This document shows positions 56,951 through 64,000 of a DNA stretch of 64,000 nucleotides, in pieces. The notes under the pieces are model-generated. The model searched no databases, was not told the origin of the DNA, and worked only from the letters and a program-made list of their open reading frames with translations. Each line of letters starts with the position of its first letter. Position 1 is the first letter of the stretch. A program made the position numbers and the translations under genes. The stretch lies in contig CM070568.1 in NCBI GenBank assembly GCA_036346405.1, positions 32,964,870 to 33,028,869 on the forward strand, written 5' to 3'. The stretch comes from Phyllostachys edulis (Eukaryota > Streptophyta > Magnoliopsida > Poales > Poaceae).

Positions 56951-59900
56951 GCGGAGGGAGCCAGAGGCGGGAGATCGCATGCACGGGCGTCACGGCGGCG
57001 ATCTCGGAATCCGGCGATTCGCCTGTGATCGAGAACAACAAAGGAACGAGAGCGGGCGGCGAGATGAGGGGAATTTAATGCGCGTGATGGCACGGAGAAA
57101 GGGGGAGGAAAGAGCGGTGATTGCGGAGCTCCCTTGCGCGTCCATGGCGGCCGGCTCGGGATCCCTCACGCGGAGAAGAAAGGGGGTGAGGAAGAAGACG
57201 GCACTGAGCCGTTGGATCTTGTCGAGCGGTGCGGGTGAGAAGAAGAGAAAGGGAGGCGCGTGGGGTGGCGATGGCCGTTGGATTCTAATCCAACGGTCAT
57301 GACCACAATGCTGAAGAGTAGGCTCGGCCGTCTTGTATGAGGAGGGTTTGGGCCGGACAAATTCTGCCCATTCACTGTTGAGGTATTTTTAATGTTTTAA
57401 CATTTGTTTTTAATCCTGATAATTAAAAGGGGCTTTAGAAAATAGCAAATAAATTCCAAAAATTCTAGAAAAATTCACTGAAATTCCTAGAAGGATTTTG
57501 GATTTAAATAAAATAATTTCAACTTAAACTTGGTAATAGTTTTTGAAATTAAATTTGTTTTAGCTTTAAGGTTGCTAATAAAAGCTTTAGGAAAATTTCA
57601 GAAAATTCACCAAAATAAATAAGTTTTAAATTTTCTCAAAAATTGAAATTTTGGGCTGTTACAGACACGCCGTCAATCCACCGCTGCCGTTGACCTGTCC
57701 TGGAGCTCCCCCATCTAACGTCGCCTCCACTCCGTCATCTCCCCGGGGATAATACCTCTCCCTGCCCTTCCTTTCAGTTCACTTCTCCTCACAACCGAGA
57801 GGAGGAAGCTTGCCTGAGGCCATCTCTCAGGTAATCTCCTCACCAATGGACCCTCTGTTCTTATTGTTCATTGCCGTATCCATTTTGGCTAATCTCGGCT
57901 CGTGCATTTGCTTGTAGCTCCCGGGTTTTCGTCGTGCTCCCATCGGCTCCAGAGCACACACCCGAGTGACACCACCGAGCCAACATCATCTCCGGTGAGT
58001 ATTATGCTCTCTTTAGCACATCACCTTACGTGCTTTAGGCCATTGATCAAAACCCCTAAACCTATTTTGGCATTGCACGACAGGACTTTGTGGATTTGAA
58101 GAAATTCCGTTTTCGGCCGAGGAACAGTCCCTTCGTCTCCCACTTTATTCCGGTAAGCCATTCTTCGATTCCTTGCTCTCTTAGCATCCTTGTTTGGTCT
58201 TTAGCATGTTCCGATCATTCACTTCCTCTCTGATTCACCAGATCGAGCTCTCCGCGTGAGCCGTGCCGTCGCTATCTTCTTCTCCGGTGCCGACGCAACC
58301 CCAGCCTCCTCCGAGCTTCACCGAGCATCCGCTTCTCTCAGGTAGTCCCACATAGTCCCTAGGAAGCTCAGGCACCCGCTTATCAGAACCGCTGTGGAGC
58401 TCTCTCGCTATTGCATCATTGCCGTATTTGGTAGAGCCGCTCAACTCTGGCTAGCCGCTGGTACAGGCCGGCTCTGTCGCCGAGACTTCTCCCATATTGA
58501 GCACAATGCTATTGTGCACCTGTACGTACCCTTGGCCGGAGCCGCCATGGTCGGAATCGCCGGTGAGACGCCGAGCAAGGAGGCAGAACCATTGTCGTAC
58601 ACGGACCGGCCCTGTAGCAAAATGATTAAGCATTAAATGACAATGATTAGTATTTAAGCATCGTCTCAAGGAACTGATGTGTCACTTACTAGTGGGTCCC
58701 ATACACAGAAAACGGGAGAAATAAGTAGCTCAGTAGAGAGGCTGACGGGTGGGCCTAGCCTTTAAACCCCGTGTGCTAAGCATGTGCGTCGGTGGACCGA
58801 GTCCCGTGGACCGTGTCGCTGACAGCGGGACCCACATGTCAAAGCCCATATGTAAAATCTAAGTTAAAATGTAAAACACACTATTCACTGGGCCCGCTGG
58901 TCAGTGACCGCGGCTAGAGTAGCGCCCGGTAAGAAAAGTAATAAAGGCTTTAGAAAATTCGAAATCCAATTCTTTACACACTATAAATATGTATAACTTC
59001 AAAAATACATAACTAATTCATCTCAACTCCAAAATGGATGAAACCACTTCTGATAATTTTCATTGTTAATGAACTTTATATTAAAATTGGTTTCAAACAT
59101 GTCTCTGTAACAGAGAGTATTATTTTGAAGATTGATCCATTAACACCATTATTTTTACAAAAGAAAATGTTAATAACTTAGAAAATTCATAACTAATGCA
59201 TGAAAACTCCAAATGAGGTAAACTCAACTATTTTAGTCTTGTATAAATATTCTCTATTTATCCATATAATTCTTTGTCCCACTACTATTCTGCAAATTTT
59301 ACCCAAATAATTAAATTAAATGAACAGTAACCGGTTGGAATTAAACTGGATTTTCTGGAAAACTGATTTTCAAACCTTAATAACTCTCACATACTAAGTC
59401 CAAATGGAATAATTATTTCACCTAAATTCATCTAAAATCATGACTTAGATACTGTAGAAAAATCATGTATTTTTGAGTATTTTGAATTTTGAGGTATTTC
59501 TCGATGTTTATTTGGTATTGTATTTATATAGATTCTGAGCCTATCGATATTGACCTATACGCTACTGAGGGAGAGAAACTAAGCTACCAGCAAGGCAAGC
59601 ATCATTTGAACTTATTTTGCATCATATTTGATCCCAGTTTTGTTAAGTTAGTGCAATGATAATTACTTGCATGCTATATTGATAATGTCGCTATTTTTGT
59701 GATGAGTAGATTAGTTATCTCCTATTCATTGAGGTTAATCTTGAATTATTCCAGTACCACATGCTTGAGTTAGGATGATTGAAATATATTGTTCGGATTT
59801 GCTTAGCCATGCAAGTCTAGAACCGGTAGCTGATTGTCGGGAATAACCCGACAATTATGGGATAAACACAACTTTCATTATATACTTTTGTTTCAGATCG

Positions 59901-60464
59901 TCGTATCTGATCTTTGAGTTAAATTTTGTCATTTTAAATAAATATTGGGTCTGGACAAGTGATGGTTAGTGATGGTGTCTTTGTGCACGAGATTGGGTAA
60001 GTGGTGGACTTGTCTGGACAATTAAGGACCGAATTTTGGGTACCTGCGGTTCAAGCAACACTCATGCTATCACACGTGGCGTATGGGCGCTACTTGGTTA
60101 AGTAAGGGGTTGGTGTTGTTGAGTTGATGACTGGTGGTGTGAGGGCATATATGTGTTCCATCGCATATATGCTTCGTAGGGTGCCGATTGCAATTCTATA
60201 ATGTGCGGATGAGCACTAATTAAACCTTGTTAATTGGGTCGGTATTCCTGGCACAACTTGTGTGCCCATTGGGTTAGTAGGCTGTATAACCTACACTTAA
60301 GCGGGATTACATCGCGCATGGGTGATTCAACTTAATAATGTCAACTTGCTGAAAAATACCGAGTCTTGATTTACCCGGCTGGCATACCATAGAAAGTGTG
60401 ATATTTTCGGAGGCATCTGGAGGCTTACGGGGTAATCAAGTCGTATGGGTAAAGTAGTACACCC

Positions 60465-60515
60465 CTGCAGGGTATAAATTTATTTGAATAGCCGTGTACA
60501 CGGTTATGGACGATC
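60465..60515 (+). promoter_or_regulatory. Shared LTR palindrome module, variant form
   Basis: CCCTGCAGGG (60473-60482) in place of CTCTGCAGAG, then tatttgaatagccgtg and tacacggttatggacg. Both changed bases keep the palindrome. Confidence 0.6.
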
Positions 60516-61450
60516 GCTTAAGTTTGTGGCTGCTAATTGTTAGACTTGGAATTAAAATTGTGGTTATAACTTGGTGTTCGTCGTGAATGGGATATTCATG
60601 CTTGTTGTTGTATCAAAGTGGACAACCACTTTGCTAATTGTATGATCCATTTTTTATTCAATTTATTACTTATTCACATGCTTTACTTCTTTTTCAAATC
60701 TGATTTCGAAATGGCACTTGAAAAAATAGTATGTGTAGGTTGTAAATTGTTGCGTCTCTTTTGCAAAACTAAGCCAATATGAGCCATCCTTTGGAACAAC
60801 CTCTAGCATAACTAATTTGTATTTGTGTAAGACTTGCGAGTACCTTTGTACTCAACCCGGTTGCTGCAATTTCAGGTGAGGAAGGTTATGAGCCCGTTGA
60901 GCTCGTTAGCGCCAATTTAGGCGACGCTAACGAGTAGTGCTATCATTTATCTCCCAGTCGGTTGCCTATGGGATATGGGCATACCACTTCTGGTCTTTTG
61001 GTTTATTTACTTGTTTCCGCTAATACTTAATACTCTTATTTGAATTTGGCCGGTCGGCCGTTTGTAATAGTTGTAGACTTAAACTATTATGTTGTATGTC
61101 TTTTGAACTATTAATGTATGTTTGTTATATGGATGTGATCAACGTTGTATGAGAGTATGAGTATATTGATCGCTGATCTTGGGAGCCAATATAAGTTCAT
61201 GCTCGCTGTTCGTAGCTTCCCATTTAACTCACTAAGTGTAGTGCTTGACTTGTTGGAGAACCAACAATCATGTAGTGCTCGCAGAGGAGCAGCGCGCATG
61301 ATCGTCGGGGCTCTAGTTTTCAGTTAAGCCTCTCGCTTAGATAGAGTTAAGTTGGAATCCATTTACTTGAGGTCCAGAGTTATGCCCTTAAGACCATGCT
61401 TAGTCTCGATCTTACGGAGATAACCCAGAGGTCCCCACATATACCATCTT

Positions 61451-62471
61451 TGTCGGGACCCCGAGTAGCAACCCGGGACCCTCTATGCACACTGGACTAG
61501 TCCCATGATCAGTAGCTGGTCCGCACAGTCTCAACAACGATGTCATCACAACCATACAACAAACTAAAGAAGAAGCAGACGAATTACCAATAATAACAGC
61601 AAAAGACCTTATGGTCAAGCTTTTTACAGAGGTCTGCCGCACAGGGCTACAACGAAAGAGCTCACAGCGGAAAGCAAAAAAAAATCAACACGTAGAGGCC
61701 ATTCGACATGCCCACAGGCAATCGAGTGGAGAACGTTCTAGCACGAGAGGTCTTCAAAGAGCTCGGAGCACCCTAGGAGGTCTTCTTTAGCTGCTGATCA
61801 ACCAGAGGGTACAAGCCATGAGTTCTTTGAATGTACTCAACAAGCCGTAGGGAATTGTATGCAAATATTATTCATGAAAGGCTCAACAAGGAATAGCTTT
61901 ATGGTTATTTTGCCGAAAGCCAAATTGACATGAAATACAATACGTAGATTGCAAAGCACAAGTTGGAAAGAGTAGCACATAAGTAAACAAGTTCTTTGAA
62001 AATAGCTTGTGACCACCCTGGTCACGGCCCAGACCATTCACGACCACCCTGGTCATGAGCCAAACCACTCAAGTTTTGAGAAAAGTCTACCCCTTGCATG
62101 AATTCACCAGGCAGGTCTATAACCGGGGACACAGCTATTCGAATAGATTTACACTCTGCAGAGGTTGCACAACTTTACCCACAAGACATGAGTTCTCTAG
62201 TTTGTTTGGCACTCGTCGATGCCTCTACTCACTACCTTAGGTAAGCAAGCTAGAGCACGTGACAAAGCCTTTACAAGGTTCTGCTTCGACTTGGTTCCGC
62301 TCGCTAAGGTTTCGCCCTCCTGGCCCCTTCTTGCGCCAAGTGTGCGTGCCCATCCCATATCTTACACACTTCCACCAAAATAGAACTGAATCAAAGCATT
62401 GCTAATTAGTTGGCCAAAACCACCCCATAATGGTCTTGTGGTTGCACGGTATGGCCCGGATCAGTGGCTTA
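61451..62471 (-). repeat. 5' LTR (partial) of the gypsy element
   Basis: Starts at the inner edge TGTCGGGACCCCGAGTAGC; module at 62154. Cut at 62472 by the BARE-1-like LTR, and its remainder would lie beyond the window. Confidence 0.8.
62110..62190 (-). promoter_or_regulatory. Shared LTR palindrome module
   Basis: ctataaccggggacacag, CTATTCGAATAG (62135-62146), CTCTGCAGAG (62154-62163), gttgcacaactttaccca. Confidence 0.7.
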
Positions 62472-63244
62472 TGTTGGGAATATGCCCTAGAGGCAATCAT
62501 AGAGATGATTATATTTCATTATGTTCATGACATTAGATAATATGTTATCATGTTCCCATAATAATATCGATAGTATTTATTATCAAGTACGTGACTTGAT
62601 TGTGAAACTCTATATTTATGCGATGATTATTCTTAAATGTTCCCTAGTCGGAAATATATGAGGACACATATGAATAGACTAGCATATGTATTGGTTGATG
62701 ACTATGTTTCACGAGTCATAGATATAGAGATATCAAACCAATAATATGGACACATGTTAGAGAACATGGTGTTGGAAAAGACCCACCTTGAGACACTATT
62801 GAGATTGTTATGATTTCGTGTGTCATTAGTTGGTCTCAAGCAATGATGATGTATAATCCTTAGACCTAAGATCAGCATAGTTTCCTACATGTGTAATAGC
62901 ACTCTTAGGGGTTGCCAAACACTACGCCGTAACTGGGTAGTTATAAAGGTAGCTTTCAGTTGTGCTATGAAACATGAGGAGGAATGTGACTGGTCGGACA
63001 TAGGATTTGCCCCTCCTAACATAACAGGAGAGATATCTCTGGGCCCCTCGTTATGGTTGAATAAAGAAAGTACATGGCCATGACACTAGTGGTCAAAGTA
63101 TCGACCACATGAAGTTATTCGACACTTGATCGAGAAAGTATTGAATAGTCCATGGATGACTTAATCTCACCTAGAGTTCAACCAGATATCGTGAGGCAAA
63201 GGGATAATACACAAACAGATCGTACGGCTGATATCTGTTCTCCA

Positions 63245-63475
63245 CATATAGAAAGACCTCCCGGGTGGTTCTGGAGGACCTCCTAGAAGGACCTCCCTGG
63301 TGGTCCTAGAAGACCTCCTGGGTGGTCTTAGAGGACCTCCTAAAGACCTCCCGAGTGGTCCTGGAAAACCTCCTGGATGGTCCTGGAGGACCTCCTAGAA
63401 GACCTCCTGGGTGGTCCTGGAAGACCTCTTGGGTGGTCGTGGAAGACCTCCTGGGTGGTCGTGAAGAGAACATAA
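63245..63475. repeat. Array of CCTCC/GGTCC palindromic units in the LTR
   Basis: About ten units of agacctcctgggtggtcctg at roughly 22-25 bp spacing. The sister LTR at 27232 lacks it, so it arose or expanded inside this copy or lineage. Confidence 0.85.
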
Positions 63476-63723
63476 TCGCCAACTGGTCATAAGGAGTTAC
63501 GAGTTGACCTGGTCATAGATCATATTGTATTAAGGTTCGTCCGATTTATTCTATGTGTGTTCGGGAATCGTTATATGCTGCTAGGTACCGCTAACGACTC
63601 GTGGTCGGAAAGATTCCGAATCACAACCGATCACACATGAACCTATAGGGTCACACACTTAAAGGGCTGGGATTTGATTTGGATGGTGATCCGAATTATG
63701 ATAGGCTACGAGTTATGGATGCC

Positions 63724-63731
63724 TATAAATA
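63724..63731 (+). promoter_or_regulatory. TATA box of the BARE-1-like LTR
   Basis: TATAAATA within gcctataaatagagg. Confidence 0.6.
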
Positions 63732-64000
63732 GAGGGGCGGTGGCATGGGGTGATAGATCGAAGCTTTTGAAGATCATCCCAAAAAACCTAATAGTCGCGC
63801 CTTCCTCAACCACGCTGCCGGCGCTAGCACTCCAGCGCGTGGTGTACCTGCCCCATACGTGTGGATACCTTCGAGGTGTTGTTGCGTAGCATCAGCACTA
63901 GGACGATCTGCAACTCGTGATGACCTCTCGGAGGAGAAGACGTGCGGCAAGAACGACCACGACTGCATCAAATCGCTACATCGACTCTACTTCCGCTACG

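Larger units (their letters stand above)
54357..57663 (-). mobile_element. Solo LTR, Ty3-gypsy type (3307 bp)
   Basis: Plus-strand edges are TATCGAACCCGGGAGCGAAG (first TG now TA) and ...GGGCTGTTACA, with perfect GACAC duplications. Same family as 38879-44038. Palindrome module at 55029, GC-rich promoter zone 56390-57300 with TATA box at 56937. Many open frames in the GC-rich zone have no recognisable domain. Confidence 0.92.
53478..61437 (+). mobile_element. Large solo LTR (gypsy type, plus strand), about 4.65 kb net
   Basis: TG (tgtcaaatatcc) to CA (aggtcccca), flanked by GATAT (53473-53477) and CATAT (61438-61442), a 5-bp duplication with one change. It contains a nested minus-strand solo LTR at 54357-57663. 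Orientation comes from the palindrome module, which here reads in the opposite direction (60473-60512), and from its order: AT-rich start, GC-rich middle at 57669-58640, module about 950 bp before the end. No coding sequence. Confidence 0.65.
51849..62471 (-). mobile_element. Ty3-gypsy retrotransposon, internally deleted and itself interrupted
   Basis: In element orientation (right to left): 5' LTR (61451 onward to the right, cut at 62472 by another LTR), primer site (61443-61446 plus 53468-53477, split by a solo LTR), leader, gag (53089-52114), then directly a 265-bp piece of the 3' LTR (51849-52113). Pol and most of the 3' LTR are deleted. Both LTR pieces share tgtcgggaccccgagtagca as their plus-strand edge, which shows they are a pair. 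It begins inside the MULE transposase gene. Confidence 0.75.
62472..64000 (+). mobile_element. BARE-1/Angela-like Ty1-copia LTR, runs off the window
   Basis: Starts TGTTGGGAATATGCCCTAGAG, the characteristic start of this grass copia group. TATAAATA at 63724-63731. Collinear with the solo LTR at 27232-28605 except for an extra palindrome array (63245-63475). The left flank is GCTTA (62467-62471). Its end and any internal region are outside the window. Confidence 0.85.

Overview
The window is plant nuclear DNA, almost certainly from a grass and most likely from rice (Oryza). The reasons are split genes with GT-AG introns, a very GC-rich first exon that falls to ordinary GC downstream, a Stowaway MITE, and grass-type LTR retrotransposons (Ty1-copia with initiator-Met primer sites, BARE-1/Angela-like LTRs starting TGTTGGGAATATGCCC, and Ty3-gypsy LTRs). 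Only two host genes look intact. The rest is transposable elements, mostly broken, nested and reduced to solo LTRs. All identifications come from reading the sequence; no database search was run.

Positions 1-12540 hold a tandem pair of universal stress protein (USP) genes on the minus strand. The downstream copy (1-395) is cut by the window edge and looks dead: its start codon is ATA and a splice acceptor is lost. The upstream copy (3760-10162, four exons, 166 aa) reads intact, although a 4.9 kb Ty1-copia element sits in its last intron and splits the codons of the nucleotide-binding motif. A copia-type LTR lies between the two genes.

Positions 12541-31690 are accessory sequence. There are two hAT transposons head to head (12549-16029 with a perfect 8-bp target duplication, and 16085-17965), a 265-bp tandem repeat array (18117-19385), a GC-rich minisatellite tract, a candidate non-autonomous Helitron (21304-24851), foldback elements, a duplicated segment cut by a BARE-1-like solo LTR (27232-28605), and a truncated gypsy LTR.

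Positions 31690-36950 hold the second intact gene, a seven-exon F-box/leucine-rich-repeat gene on the plus strand (653 aa), similar to plant FBL3-type SCF substrate receptors.

Positions 38253-64000 are nested transposons. The first stack is a MULE with 9-bp target duplications, containing a gypsy LTR, containing a copia-type solo LTR, containing a Stowaway MITE (four levels). The second stack is a broken MuDR-like transposase gene (46150-51848) with a 3.4 kb solo LTR inside it. It ends at a gypsy element (51849 onward) whose primer-binding site was hit by a plus-strand solo LTR (53478-61437) that itself contains another solo LTR (54357-57663). The gypsy 5' LTR is then cut by a BARE-1-like LTR running off the window end.

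The most unusual signal is in the LTRs. Otherwise dissimilar gypsy LTRs share a short module with two palindromes (CTATTCGAATAG and CTCTGCAGAG), with one apparent compensatory change. Four LTRs also carry dense arrays of short palindromes, each with its own sequence.
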